The position numbers and the translations under genes were made by a program. Shown piece after piece: positions 1 through 8,386 of a stretch of 64,000 nt of DNA (positions within the stretch are counted from its first letter, which is position 1; the number at the start of each line of letters is the position of its first letter). The notes under the pieces were generated by a model that was given only the letters and a program-made list of their open reading frames with translations, made no database searches and was not told the origin of the DNA. The stretch lies in assembly GCF_014648515.1 (NCBI RefSeq), contig NZ_BMRG01000015.1, positions 1 through 64,000 of the forward strand, read 5' to 3'. The stretch is from Saccharothrix coeruleofusca (GTDB lineage: Bacteria; Actinomycetota; Actinomycetes; Mycobacteriales; Pseudonocardiaceae).

Positions 1-291
1 TCGCATTCAGTTTTGCTTGTGTCCAGAAGCTATCCGAGCGGTATTTCGCGTGTCAAATCCGGTCTGTTTCCAGGTCCAGGGCGCACGAAGCCCGCTTGTT
101 CAGTTCTGGGGGGTTGTTGGGTCACCCACTCTACCACAACCGTGGGAGCTTGGTTCGTGACCTGTGCCGCACTCCGTTCCGGTCTGTCCGGCCCGTTCCG
201 CGCTGGCAGGGAGAAACATACACGACCGCGCGGCGAGAGTGAAATCGAGGGGGTACCTCCGTCCGCGCAGGCACCGCCGGACGTTTGAGGT
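1..291. other. Non-coding left edge
   Basis: I see no convincing gene here. Reading frames are short and lack the third-position GC bias of the neighbouring genes. The stretch is less GC-rich than the rest of the window, especially in the first 60 bases. It probably holds the upstream region of the small acidic gene that starts at 361 and of whatever lies to the left. I could not assign a promoter. Confidence 0.5.
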
Positions 292-315
292 CCCCGAGTG
301 GCAGGGCACTCGGGG
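292..315. terminator. Short GC-rich hairpin
   Basis: Perfect 9-bp arms CCCCGAGTG / CACTCGGGG are separated by six bases. It lies 45 bases before the start codon at 361. It could terminate leftward or upstream transcription or be a 5' leader hairpin of the small gene. No T-run follows, as is usual in actinobacteria. Confidence 0.4.
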
Positions 316-360
316 CTGCGGTTCGCTCTGAACCGACAGACCGCACGAGCCAGGAAGGGG

Positions 361-615
361 ATGACGATGACCGCATCGCGCCGCGGCGACGAGCACAGCC
401 CACTGCCGGACGACGCTCCGGAGGCCGACGCCCTGGAACAGCGCGCTCCGGCCACCCCCGTGGACGACATCGCCGATGACGGCGACGAGCGGTCCCCGGC
501 GGACCTCGAAGCCTTCGGCGACGAGGTCACCACGGTCGAGGCCAACCTCGCGGACGTGGCCGAGCAGCACCAGGTCGTGCCGATGGACCTGGACGAGCGC
601 GACGACGCGCTCTGA
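361..615 (+). CDS. Small acidic hypothetical protein
   Basis: This 84-residue protein is rich in Asp, Glu, Ala and Pro. The start is the ATG at 361, or the in-frame ATG at 367, because a purine-rich site (aggaagggg) sits directly upstream at 352-360 and fits 367 best. No signal peptide, membrane segment or metal-binding motif is visible. The segment LPDDAPEADALEQ resembles small acidic proteins that I remember as common and uncharacterised in actinobacteria. No function can be given. The gene stands alone, converging on the hemerythrin gene. Confidence 0.65.
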   Translation: MTMTASRRGDEHSPLPDDAPEADALEQRAPATPVDDIADDGDERSPADLEAFGDEVTTVEANLADVAEQHQVVPMDLDERDDAL

Positions 616-680
616 CACAGGCATCGTCCGCCCCGGTCCACCCCGTGGTGGGCGTCCCGGCCCGGTCCGGTCGGACGCCG

Positions 681-720
681 GGTGATGTCCTCAACGGGTG
701 CGCCCGCTGAGGACATCACC
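681..720. terminator. Bidirectional terminator hairpin
   Basis: Perfect 13-bp arms GGTGATGTCCTCA (681-693) and TGAGGACATCACC (708-720) close a 14-base loop that can itself pair (GGGTGCGCCC). It lies between the convergent small acidic gene and the hemerythrin gene and includes the hemerythrin stop codon, so it probably ends both transcripts. Confidence 0.7.
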
Positions 721-1236
721 GATCCGGCCTGCGATGACCGTGCCCGAGTGGAGCAGCGGCCTCTCCGGGTGCGACCGGGGCCGCGACGTCCCCTTGGCCG
801 CGACGACCTTGCGCCCCAGCTCGCGCAGGTGCTCCGCCGAGCAGTGCTCGGCGAGCCGGGGCAGCAGGTAGGTCTCCTCCTCCGCGACGTGGTGGCGGAT
901 GTCGCGGATCAGCTCGCTCAGCAGCTGGTCGAAGCCGGGGTCGGTGGGTGCCAGGCCCTCCAGCTCCCTCATCACCTGCTCGGCTTCGGCGTGCTCCCGC
1001 AGTTCGTGGTCGGCCACCTCGTCGCCGTCGGGCAGCGCCTGCCGCGCCGCCGGGTACATGAACTGCTCCTCGGCCGCCGCGTGGCGGGCCAGCTCGCTGA
1101 TCGCCCGGTCGGCCAACGCGCGGCGGTGCTGCGGGGTGCCGCGCCCGCTCTCCAGCTCTTGGAACAGCCGCTCGACCGCGCGGTGGTCGGCGGTGATCAC
1201 GCGGATCAGGTCGGTGTCGTAGTCGTTGGCGGCCAC
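691..1236 (-). CDS. Hemerythrin HHE domain protein
   Basis: This cytoplasmic protein of 181 residues is a four-helix bundle of the HHE/hemerythrin type that binds a di-iron centre and may sense or store oxygen, nitric oxide or iron. Metal-ligand motifs are visible in order: DHRAVERLF near residue 17, HAAAEEQF near 51, HELREHAEAE near 76 and HHVAEEETYLLPRL near 114. The C-terminal 40 residues are basic and probably disordered. The start is a GTG with GGAGG just upstream. It is divergent from the phosphate-uptake pair, sharing a roughly 150-bp promoter region. The family is clear; the role in this cell is not. Confidence 0.85.
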   Translation of the reverse strand: MAANDYDTDLIRVITADHRAVERLFQELESGRGTPQHRRALADRAISELARHAAAEEQFMYPAARQALPDGDEVADHELREHAEAEQVMRELEGLAPTDPGFDQLLSELIRDIRHHVAEEETYLLPRLAEHCSAEHLRELGRKVVAAKGTSRPRSHPERPLLHSGTVIAGRIGDVLSGRTR

Positions 1237-1389
1237 GGGTCCTCCAGACGCTCGGGTGGCCGCGGCGTACCCGTGCCGCGGGTGACCAACCGACGATCAC
1301 CTGATCGTGTGCCACGCCATCGGTGCAAGGGGCCAGCCCGAATGGGGCCTTTCCGAGTCGGCGGCGCTGACCGGGGGTATCCGCAGCTC

Positions 1390-2010
1390 ATGCGCTTCAG
1401 CCGCAAGCCGACGGGCAAGCAGTTCTTCGAGCTGTTCACCGCGATCGGGTCGAACATCGGGCACAGCGTCGAGGTGCTGCGCGAGTTCGTGCGGGCACCC
1501 GCCGAGCAGCGCGCGGAGCTGGCCGCCCGGATGCGGGAACTGGAGCACGCGGGCGATGACGCTACCCACGCGATCATCGAGCACCTCGACCGGTCGTTCG
1601 TCACGCCGTTCGACCGGGAGGACATCTACCGCCTGGCCGTTCGGCTCGACGACGTGGTGGACCACATGGACGCGGCGGTCGACCTGGCCACCCTCTACCG
1701 GGTGCAGGAGCTGCCCGATGGCGTGGAGGCGCTGGTCGGTCTGCTGTGCCAGGCGGCCCAGCTGACCGCCGAGGCGATGCCCCGGCTGGCGTCGCCGCAG
1801 AACCTGACCACCTACTGGGTCCGGGTGAACGAGCTGGAGAACGACGCCGACCAGGTGTACCGGAGACTGCTGTCGGCGCTGTTCAACGGCAGTCGGGACG
1901 CGCTGGAGGTGCTGAAGCTGAAGGACGTGGTGGACGAGCTGGAGTCGGCCGCCGACGCGTTCGAGCACGTGGCCAACGTGGTGCACTCGATCGCGGTCAA
2001 GGAATCCTGA
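1390..2010 (+). CDS. PhoU-like DUF47 protein, Pit partner
   Basis: This protein of 206 residues is an all-helical DUF47 (UPF0111, PhoU-like) protein. Such proteins commonly sit beside Pit phosphate permeases and are thought to modulate them. Repeated acidic metal-binding segments are visible: ELEHAGDDATHAIIEHLD near residue 51 and NELENDADQVYRRLL near 143, with a DVVDHMD motif between. I chose the ATG at 1390 because the family begins at MRFSRKP; the frame stays open far upstream without family similarity. Its stop overlaps the start of the Pit gene (TGATG), so the two are translationally coupled. Confidence 0.88.
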   Translation: MRFSRKPTGKQFFELFTAIGSNIGHSVEVLREFVRAPAEQRAELAARMRELEHAGDDATHAIIEHLDRSFVTPFDREDIYRLAVRLDDVVDHMDAAVDLATLYRVQELPDGVEALVGLLCQAAQLTAEAMPRLASPQNLTTYWVRVNELENDADQVYRRLLSALFNGSRDALEVLKLKDVVDELESAADAFEHVANVVHSIAVKES

Positions 2011-2999
2011 TGCTGACCACCGGGCTGGTGCTGGTCGTCGTGCTCGCCCTGGCGTTCGACTTCACCAACGGCTTCCACGACGCGGCCAACGCCATCGCCA
2101 GCGCGGTGTCGACCCGAGCGCTGGGCCTGCGGGGCGCGCTGGCGCTGGCCGCGGTGATGAACCTGATCGGGGCGCTGCTGGGCACGGGGGTCGCGGTCAC
2201 CATCGCCTCCGGCGTCATCGACACCCCGGTCGGCGAGGACGCGCTGCACGTGGTCACCGCGGCGCTGGTGGGCGCGATCACCTGGAACCTGATCACCTGG
2301 TACTTCGGTCTGCCGTCGTCGTCATCGCACGCGCTGGTCGGCGGGCTGGTCGGGGCCGCGCTGGCCTCGGCGACCTCCGTGCACTGGGCGGGCGTGCTGG
2401 AGAAGGTCGTCGTGCCGATGGTGGCCTCGCCGGTGGTCGGTCTGCTGCTCGGCTACGCGGTGATGACGGCGATCCGGTGGGCGTTCCGCAACACCAACCC
2501 GCACCGGGCGGGCCACCTGATGCGGCGGGCCCAGGTGTTCTCCGCGGCGAGCCTGGCACTGGGGCACGGCCTGCAGGACGCCCAGAAGAGCATGGGGGTC
2601 ATCGTCCTGGCACTGGTGGTGACCGGGCACCAGCAGGACTACCGGGTGCCGCTGTGGGTGGTGGTGGCGTGCGCGCTGGCGTTGGCGGCGGGCACCTACT
2701 CGGGTGGCCTGCGGATCATGCGCACGCTGGGCAGGCGCATCTTCCACCTGACCCCGCCGCACGGCTTCGCGGCGGAGCTGTCGGCCTCGTCGGTGCTGTA
2801 CCTGACCGCCTTCGCGTTCGCCGCCCCGATCTCCACCACGCACGTGATCACCTCGGCGGTGATGGGCGTGGGGGCGACCACGCGCCGCTCCGCCGTGCGC
2901 TGGTCGGTGGCGGGTGACATCGCGAAGGGCTGGGTGCTCACCCTGCCGTGCTCGGCCGCCGCGGCCGCCGCCGCGCACGTCGTCGTGTCGCTGCTGTGA
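2010..2999 (+). CDS. pit: Low-affinity inorganic phosphate transporter (Pit)
   Basis: This 329-residue multi-pass membrane protein of the PiT (PF01384) family moves inorganic phosphate, probably as a metal-phosphate complex, with protons. The two inverted signature repeats are present: DFTNGFHDAANAIASAVSTR near residues 16-35 and GHGLQDAQKSMGVI near 187-200. The segments WYFGLPSSSSHAL and FAAPISTTHVI are also typical. About ten hydrophobic helices are visible. Its ATG overlaps the stop of the PhoU-like gene by one base, giving a two-gene operon. The length is normal for the shorter actinobacterial members. Confidence 0.93.
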   Translation: MLTTGLVLVVVLALAFDFTNGFHDAANAIASAVSTRALGLRGALALAAVMNLIGALLGTGVAVTIASGVIDTPVGEDALHVVTAALVGAITWNLITWYFGLPSSSSHALVGGLVGAALASATSVHWAGVLEKVVVPMVASPVVGLLLGYAVMTAIRWAFRNTNPHRAGHLMRRAQVFSAASLALGHGLQDAQKSMGVIVLALVVTGHQQDYRVPLWVVVACALALAAGTYSGGLRIMRTLGRRIFHLTPPHGFAAELSASSVLYLTAFAFAAPISTTHVITSAVMGVGATTRRSAVRWSVAGDIAKGWVLTLPCSAAAAAAAHVVVSLL

Positions 3000-3011
3000 G
3001 GACCGGGCCGC

Positions 3012-4013
3012 TCATGGCCGCAGCACCAGGCGGACCGGGTCGCCCTCCTTGCGGATCAGCCGGTCCACGGCCTCCTGCGCCCGCGCCAGCGGCAGCACGT
3101 CGGTGACGGAGCGGCTGAAGTCGATCCGCCGGTGGGCGACCAGCGCCACCAGCTCGGTCAAGTGCTGGGGCTCGGAGCCGTAGTGGCCGCGCACCTGCTG
3201 CTGGAAGTAGCTGAACGCGGTGCCGTTGGTGATGGTCAGCGGCTGGTTGGTCAGCCCGACCAGCACCAGCCGCCCGCGCGCCGCCAGGCAGGACACCGCC
3301 TGCTCGCGCACCGCGGCCACACCCGCGAAGTCGAAGGCCGCGGCCAAGCCCTGCCCGCCGGTGACCTCGCGCACCCGCTGCGGCAGTTCCGCGTCGGCCG
3401 GGTCGAGGACCAGGTCGGCGCCGAAGGCCAGGGCGCGCTCCCGCGCGGCGGGCAGCGGGTCGACGGCGACGACGGGGGCCGCGCCCACCAGGCGCAACAG
3501 CTGCACGGCGTGCGCGCCCAGGCCGCCCGCGCCCCACACCCCCACCGGCTCGGCCGGGCGGACCTGCCCGGTGGCGGTGATGGCCGCCCACGGTGTGCTG
3601 ACCGCGTCGGGGATGATCGCGGCCTGCTCGAACGGCAAGTCGTCCGGGATGGGCACGACCGTGTCCGCCGCGGCGAGCGCGTGCTCGGCCCAGCCGCCGT
3701 CGTAGTCGACCCCGCGCGTGTAGACCACGCCCTCGCGCTCCTCGCCCGCCTGCAGCAGCACCCGCTGCCCCGTGGCCACGGCGGTCACGTCCGGGCCGAG
3801 CGCGTCCACGGTGCCCGCCACCTCGTGACCGAGGGTGACGCTGTCGTCGGCCAGGAACAGCGGCGAGAGGCTGCCGTCGATCAGGTGCACGTCGGACAGG
3901 CACACGCCCGCGGCGGCCACCCTGATGCGGACCTGCCCCGGTCCCGGTTCCGGCGTGGGCACCTGGTCCACCACCAGCTCGCGGGTCCTGACGTTCAACC
4001 GGGCTGCCAACAT
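3012..4013 (-). CDS. Zinc-dependent alcohol dehydrogenase (MDR family)
   Basis: This 333-residue medium-chain dehydrogenase would oxidise an alcohol or reduce a carbonyl with NAD(P). The GroES-like N-terminal domain carries catalytic zinc ligands in VCLSDVHLIDG (Cys near 37) and GHEVAG (His-Glu near 63). The Rossmann domain has the cofactor loop GVWGAGGLGAHAV near 158-170. The usual four-cysteine structural zinc lobe is absent; in its place stands QAGEEREGVVYTRGVDYDGG, without any cysteine. The start ATG is unambiguous. It lies 83 bp downstream of the serine hydrolase gene on the same strand. The substrate cannot be deduced. Confidence 0.85.
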   Translation of the reverse strand: MLAARLNVRTRELVVDQVPTPEPGPGQVRIRVAAAGVCLSDVHLIDGSLSPLFLADDSVTLGHEVAGTVDALGPDVTAVATGQRVLLQAGEEREGVVYTRGVDYDGGWAEHALAAADTVVPIPDDLPFEQAAIIPDAVSTPWAAITATGQVRPAEPVGVWGAGGLGAHAVQLLRLVGAAPVVAVDPLPAARERALAFGADLVLDPADAELPQRVREVTGGQGLAAAFDFAGVAAVREQAVSCLAARGRLVLVGLTNQPLTITNGTAFSYFQQQVRGHYGSEPQHLTELVALVAHRRIDFSRSVTDVLPLARAQEAVDRLIRKEGDPVRLVLRP

Positions 4014-4096
4014 GGACGACTCCTCACAGCAGGACTGTCGGCCTCGGACTGTTCCGTCCTACTGACCGGGCGGCGGACCCGCAACAGGAGGTCGGG

Positions 4097-5284
4097 CTAC
4101 TCGCACAGCGCGGTGTCCAGCGCCGCCTCGACGCGCTGGTAGGCGGGCAGCGTCGAGGACAGCGCGGTGACCACCACCGTGGCCGCCTTCCCGTCCGGTC
4201 CGACGCCGTTGGCGGTGGTGTAACCGGGGGCCAGCCCGCCGTGGGTCCAGGCGAACCCGCCGCAGCTGAGCTTGAAGGTGGCGATGCCCAGCCCGTAGCG
4301 CGACTCGCCCACGGTGTCGAAGCCGGGGGCCTCGACCGTGGTCCGCATCTGCCGCAGCAGTTCCGGCGCGAGCAGGGTGCCGTCCAGCAGCGCGGTCATG
4401 AAGCGGTTGAGGTCCCTGGGGGTGCCGACCAGCTGGCCTGCGGCCCAGCCTCCCGAGGGGTCGGACTCGGTGACGTCGACCGGCGTGGTGCTGCCCTGCG
4501 GGGTGAGGTAGCCGTGCGGGTGCGCGCCCCGGATGCGCTGCTCGCCGACACCGGGCCAGTAGGTCTCGCGCAGTCCGAGGCGGTTGATGATCCGGTTGGT
4601 GATCTCCTCGCCGATCGGCCTGCCGGTGACCTTCTGCACGACCAGTCCCGCCAGCACGTAGTTGGTGTTGGCGTAGCTCCACCCCGGTTCGGGTCGCGGC
4701 TGCGCCAGCGCCACGTCGACCAGCTCCCTCGGTTCCACGTGGACGTGCAGCGTGGAGACGACGTCCTTGAGCACCGCCTCGTCGTAGTCGGGCAGGCCGC
4801 TGGTGTGCTGCAGCAGCTGGCGGACGGTGATCCGGTTGCCGTCGAAGCCGTTGCCGCGCACCACGCCGGGCAGATAGGTCTCCACCGGTGCGTCCAGGTC
4901 GATCCTGCCCTCGCCCACCAGTTGCAGCACGACGGTCGCGGTGAACATCTTGGTGTTGCTGGCGATGCGGACCTGGCCGTTGACGGGGACCTCCGCCTTG
5001 GTCTTCAGGTCGGCGACTCCCGCGGTGTAGTCGCGGACCCGGCCGTCGCGCTCCCGCACCGAGGCCAGCGCGGCGGGGAACTGGTGGTCGCGGACCAGGC
5101 CGTCCAGGCTCCGCTGCACCGCGTCGGGGTGCCGGGCGGATTCGGTGTCGGCGGCGCTCGCCCGGACGGCGGTCACCCCGCCCGCGACGGCGAGCGCGGT
5201 CAGCACCGCGATCCAGCCGCGCCCTGCCCGCGCACGGGTGGGGCGGGAGTCGACGGAGGTGGTCTCGACTGGACGAGCGGACAT
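4097..5284 (-). CDS. Exported beta-lactamase-family serine hydrolase (DD-peptidase-like)
   Basis: This 395-residue protein belongs to the class C beta-lactamase / D-Ala-D-Ala carboxypeptidase R61 family (PF00144). It has one N-terminal hydrophobic segment near 24-42 (signal peptide or anchor). The catalytic motifs are intact: SxxK as S109-N-T-K112, YxN as Y204-A-N206, and HGG at 348-350. I start at the ATG at 5284 because GGGGAGA precedes it; the frame stays open further upstream. Members may be DD-carboxypeptidases, D-aminopeptidases or esterases; the sequence does not decide which. It probably acts on cell-wall peptides outside the membrane. Confidence 0.87.
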   Translation of the reverse strand: MSARPVETTSVDSRPTRARAGRGWIAVLTALAVAGGVTAVRASAADTESARHPDAVQRSLDGLVRDHQFPAALASVRERDGRVRDYTAGVADLKTKAEVPVNGQVRIASNTKMFTATVVLQLVGEGRIDLDAPVETYLPGVVRGNGFDGNRITVRQLLQHTSGLPDYDEAVLKDVVSTLHVHVEPRELVDVALAQPRPEPGWSYANTNYVLAGLVVQKVTGRPIGEEITNRIINRLGLRETYWPGVGEQRIRGAHPHGYLTPQGSTTPVDVTESDPSGGWAAGQLVGTPRDLNRFMTALLDGTLLAPELLRQMRTTVEAPGFDTVGESRYGLGIATFKLSCGGFAWTHGGLAPGYTTANGVGPDGKAATVVVTALSSTLPAYQRVEAALDTALCE

Positions 5285-5426
5285 GGGATCTCCCCTGCTG
5301 CGCCGGTGTTCCTCGGACGTGGCCAGCATGTCCGAGAACCGGCGCCCCATCGATCCCGTGGCCTGGACAGCGGTGGTACGGCTGGCTGTACCACCACTGT
5401 CCGCAAAGGACCGCGGAGCAGGCGGA

Positions 5427-6086
5427 TCAACGCCGCCGACGGGTGTCGTCCAGGTAGCGCAACACGGCGGTGACGCGGCGGTCCGAGCGGTCGGTCGGCG
5501 CCAGGTCGAGCTTGGCGAAGATGTTGCGGATGTGCTTGTGCACCGCGCCTTCGGTGACCACCAGCCGGTCGGCGATGGCGGTGTTGCCCAGCCCCTCGGC
5601 CATCAGCGCCAGCACGTCGCGCTCCCGCGGGCTGAGGCGCTCCAGCCTGCTGTCGGGGCGCGTGCGGGCCAGCAGCTGGGCGACCACCTCGGGGTCGATG
5701 GCGGTGCCGCCCCCGGCCACCCGGTGCAGCGCGTCCAGGAACTCCTGCACCCGCCCGACCCGCTCCTTGAGCAGGTAGCCGAGGCGGGCACCGCCGTGGG
5801 AGAGCAGCTCGGTGGCGAAGGCCTGCTCCACGTAGGCCGACAGCACCAGCACCGCCAGGTCGGGGTGCCTGCGGCGGGCCTCGACGGCCGCGGTGATCCC
5901 CTCGTCGCTGTGCGTCGGCGGCATCCGCACGTCCACGATGGCGGTGTCCGGCCGGTGCTCGTCGACCGCGGCCAGGAACTCGTCCGGGGTGCCGGTGGTG
6001 GCCACGACGTCGAGGGACTCGGCGCGCAGCAGCAGCGCGAGGCCCTCGCGCAGCAGTGGGTCGTCCTCGGCGATCACGATCCGCAC
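5427..6086 (-). CDS. NarL/LuxR-family response regulator
   Basis: This 219-residue DNA-binding response regulator has a receiver domain (residues 1-120; acidic pocket EDD at 7-9, phospho-acceptor Asp52 in IVDVRM, conserved Lys in YLLKERV) and a C-terminal LuxR-type helix-turn-helix near 150-190 (LSPRERDVLALMAEGL). Its start overlaps the end of the upstream histidine kinase gene by 13 bp, so kinase and regulator are co-translated and form a cognate pair. Target genes are not evident. Confidence 0.92.
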   Translation of the reverse strand: MRIVIAEDDPLLREGLALLLRAESLDVVATTGTPDEFLAAVDEHRPDTAIVDVRMPPTHSDEGITAAVEARRRHPDLAVLVLSAYVEQAFATELLSHGGARLGYLLKERVGRVQEFLDALHRVAGGGTAIDPEVVAQLLARTRPDSRLERLSPRERDVLALMAEGLGNTAIADRLVVTEGAVHKHIRNIFAKLDLAPTDRSDRRVTAVLRYLDDTRRRR

Positions 6087-7330
6087 GGCAGGCTCACCAC
6101 CAGCGCCGTCGGTCCGCCGGGCGGGCTGGTGAGGACGAAGGTCCCGTCGTGCGCCTCGACGCGGCGGCGGATGCCCGCCAGGCCGGACCCGGTGCCCTCG
6201 TCCGCCCCGCCGCGGCCGTCATCGGTGATCTCGATGCGCAGTCGGTCGTCATGGCGGCGAAGCGTAACGGTGGCCTGTCGGGCGCCGCTGTGCCGGGCGA
6301 CGTTGGTCAGCGCCTCGGCGACCGCGAAGTAGGCGGTGGCCTCGACCGACGCGGCGCACCGCTCGGGCAGGTCGGCGTCGACCCGGCAGGGCACCGGGCA
6401 GTCCGCCGCCAGCGCGGACAGGGCGTCGGAGAGGCTGCGGTCGGCCAGCACCGGCGGCAGGATGCCGCGCACGACCGCGCGCAGCTCGGCCAGCGCCTGC
6501 TCGGCGGCGCCCTGGGCGCGGTCGAGGGCGGCCTCGGCCGTGGCGGTGTCGCGGGTCAGCGCGCGGCGGGCCGCGCCGAGCAGCACGGTGACCGCCACCA
6601 GCCGGTTCTGCGTCCCGTCGTGCAGCGCCCGCTCGATCCGCCGCAGCTCGGCGGTGTGCGCGTCCAGCGCGGCGGCCCTGGTCGCGGTCAGCTCGGCCAC
6701 CCGCAGCGCCAGGTCCGCGCCGCGGTCGGGGGGCAGCAGGCGACGCCCCGGCCACGCCTGCAGCCGCGCCATGCCCGGCGTGACCGCGAGGCTGACCACC
6801 AGCCACAGCAGACCCAGCAGGGAGGTGGCGAAAGCGCCTGTCCAGTCGTGCACCACCCACAGACCGAGGCCCGCGGTGGTGTCGACGTCGCCTTCGAGCT
6901 TCCACCACAGCGGGTAGGACAGGTCCCGCACCGCGTTGAGGGGGAGCGTCAGCGCCGCCAGGCCGAGGAACAGCCCCAGTGTCGAGTGGACCGCCACCCA
7001 CCCCAGCTCCCGCCGGACCGACGCGTCCCGCAGTGCCTCGCGCAGCCTCGGGGGCACCGGGTCCGGACCGAGGATCTCCGGTCCCCACCGGGACAGCCGG
7101 GCGCGTTCCCGGTCCGCCACCACCCGCAGCACGCGCAGGGTGGTGGGCGCGAGCACCACCCCCACGCCCACCAGGCAGGCCACGGCGGTGACGAGCACGA
7201 GGAACAGCGCGACCACCGAGAGGATCGCCGTGCCCAACCCGCCGACGAGGTGTTCCAACCCGTCCAGCGCGGTGCGGGCGCGGGCGGCGACGTCCCACCG
7301 CCGGGCGGGTTCGGCTCCACTGGTCGACAC
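6074..7330 (-). CDS. Sensor histidine kinase (HisKA_3 type)
   Basis: This 418-residue membrane kinase is cognate to the NarL-type regulator that follows it. The N-terminal half carries about four hydrophobic segments (roughly residues 30-60, 125-145 and 160-200) with no obvious large extracellular sensor, suggesting sensing within or at the membrane. The phospho-acceptor motif is RALHDGTQNRLV near 237. The ATP-binding domain has an N-box (ALTNVARHSGA) and G-boxes (DDGRGG, GTGSGLAGIRRR). The start is a GTG. The membrane-embedded layout recalls cell-envelope stress sensors of the LiaS type, but the signal is unknown. Confidence 0.9.
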   Translation of the reverse strand: MSTSGAEPARRWDVAARARTALDGLEHLVGGLGTAILSVVALFLVLVTAVACLVGVGVVLAPTTLRVLRVVADRERARLSRWGPEILGPDPVPPRLREALRDASVRRELGWVAVHSTLGLFLGLAALTLPLNAVRDLSYPLWWKLEGDVDTTAGLGLWVVHDWTGAFATSLLGLLWLVVSLAVTPGMARLQAWPGRRLLPPDRGADLALRVAELTATRAAALDAHTAELRRIERALHDGTQNRLVAVTVLLGAARRALTRDTATAEAALDRAQGAAEQALAELRAVVRGILPPVLADRSLSDALSALAADCPVPCRVDADLPERCAASVEATAYFAVAEALTNVARHSGARQATVTLRRHDDRLRIEITDDGRGGADEGTGSGLAGIRRRVEAHDGTFVLTSPPGGPTALVVSLPCGS

Positions 7331-7455
7331 CGGCCAAGGACACCACTTCGCCGGTCGCGGCGCCAGGGCGGGGTCCGAGGAGTACAGCCTGCTGTACCCG
7401 GTCCGGCCGGCTGGCGGGATCGCTGGAGCCGGTGCCCGCTGCGTAGTTTCCGGGT

Positions 7456-7671
7456 ATGACGGACATCCGGTCGAACTCGCCCAACCCCTCCCCCGTCGGC
7501 TCCAGCTCGGTGCGCCCGGTGCTCTGGGTGGTCCTGCTGGTCAGCGGGGTGGCCAACATCGTCACCGTCCCCATGGACATCAACGTGGTCGTCGACACCG
7601 TGTTGGGTCTGATCACGCTGTCCTCGGGTGCCGCGCTGATCGTCGACCACTACAAGCGGCGACGTCGTTGA
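7456..7671 (+). CDS. Small two-helix membrane protein
   Basis: This 71-residue protein has two hydrophobic stretches (about 20-40 and 46-64) and ends in a basic tail, HYKRRRR, consistent with cytoplasmic ends. It begins at an ATG 125 bp from the divergent histidine kinase start, so it may share that promoter region and could be related to the kinase's signal. No family is recognised. Confidence 0.65.
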   Translation: MTDIRSNSPNPSPVGSSSVRPVLWVVLLVSGVANIVTVPMDINVVVDTVLGLITLSSGAALIVDHYKRRRR

Positions 7672-7680
7672 GCGGCCGTG

Positions 7681-7712
7681 GGCGGGGCCGGGCAGTGGTT
7701 ACCGGCCCCGCC
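7681..7712. terminator. Bidirectional terminator
   Basis: Perfect 11-bp arms GGCGGGGCCGG / CCGGCCCCGCC with a 10-base loop lie between the convergent small membrane protein gene and the AhpD-like gene. Confidence 0.7.
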
Positions 7713-7741
7713 GGGGGCGTCGGGTAGTACTTGCCGGCGGG

Positions 7742-8215
7742 TCAGGCGAACTGGCCCACCTGGTAGTCGCCCGCGGGCTGGCGGACGATGACGTTGAGCC
7801 GGTTGTAGGCGTTGATGAGGGCGATGAGCGACACGAGCGCGCCGAGCTGCTCCTCGTCGTAGTGCTTGGCGGCGTTGGCCCACGCCTCGTCGGTGACGCC
7901 GCCCGCGGCGTCGGCGATGCGGGTGCCCTGCTCGGTCAGCTCCAGCGCGGCGCGCTCGGCCTCGGTGAACACCGTGGCCTCCCGCCAGGTGGCGATCAGG
8001 TTCAAGCGCAGCTGCGTCTCCCCCGCGTGCGCGGCTTCCTTGGTGTGCATGTCGGTGCAGAAGCCGCAGCCGTTGATCTGGCTGGCGCGGATCTTCACCA
8101 GCTCCTGGGTCGCCGGGGGCAGCGTCGAAGTGGTGATGGCCTTGCCCGCCGGGGTGAGGTGCTTGACGAACTTGGCGGCGACGGGGTTGCCGAAGAGGTT
8201 CAGACGCGCGTCCAT
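7742..8215 (-). CDS. AhpD-like carboxymuconolactone decarboxylase family protein (paralogue 1)
   Basis: This 157-residue protein is of the CMD/AhpD alkylhydroperoxidase fold. The redox centre is visible as INGCGFCTDMHTKEA (CxxC plus His). It probably reduces peroxides or handles a thiol-reactive compound; members near ECF41 sigma factors are usually uncharacterised. The ATG at 8215 is preceded by AAGGAG. It is clearly paralogous to the protein at 33804-34289 (shared MDAR-LF start, SQINGCG core and VFTEAERAAL segment). An ECF41-type promoter lies 38 bp upstream. Confidence 0.88.
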   Translation of the reverse strand: MDARLNLFGNPVAAKFVKHLTPAGKAITTSTLPPATQELVKIRASQINGCGFCTDMHTKEAAHAGETQLRLNLIATWREATVFTEAERAALELTEQGTRIADAAGGVTDEAWANAAKHYDEEQLGALVSLIALINAYNRLNVIVRQPAGDYQVGQFA

Positions 8216-8252
8216 GGTGATCTCCTTGCCGTGTCGGTGCTTCCACAGCGAT

Positions 8253-8279
8253 GACGGGGCGGGAGGAGCGGATGTGACA
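8253..8279 (-). promoter_or_regulatory. ECF41-type promoter of the AhpD-like gene
   Basis: Read on the minus strand, TGTCACA (8279-8273) is followed after exactly 16 bases by CGTC (8256-8253). This matches the ECF41 promoter consensus as I remember it. It lies about 38 bp upstream of the gene ending at 7742. The same arrangement occurs twice beside the ECF41 sigma gene at 33 kb. Confidence 0.75.
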
Positions 8280-8333
8280 GCTCGGCTTGTGACGTGCGTC
8301 GCACCGGTGACGCGCTCCCCGGCGAGCACGCGG

Positions 8334-8370
8334 AACGCCCGCCACCTCGGGGGGTGAGGTGACGGGCGTT
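8334..8370 (-). terminator. Terminator after the sialidase gene
   Basis: Arms of 15 bases (AACGCCCGCCACCTC / GAGGTGACGGGCGTT, one mismatch) surround a 7-base loop. It lies 16 bp past the sialidase stop on the minus strand. Confidence 0.6.
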
Positions 8371-8386
8371 CCCCTGCGGCAACGGA

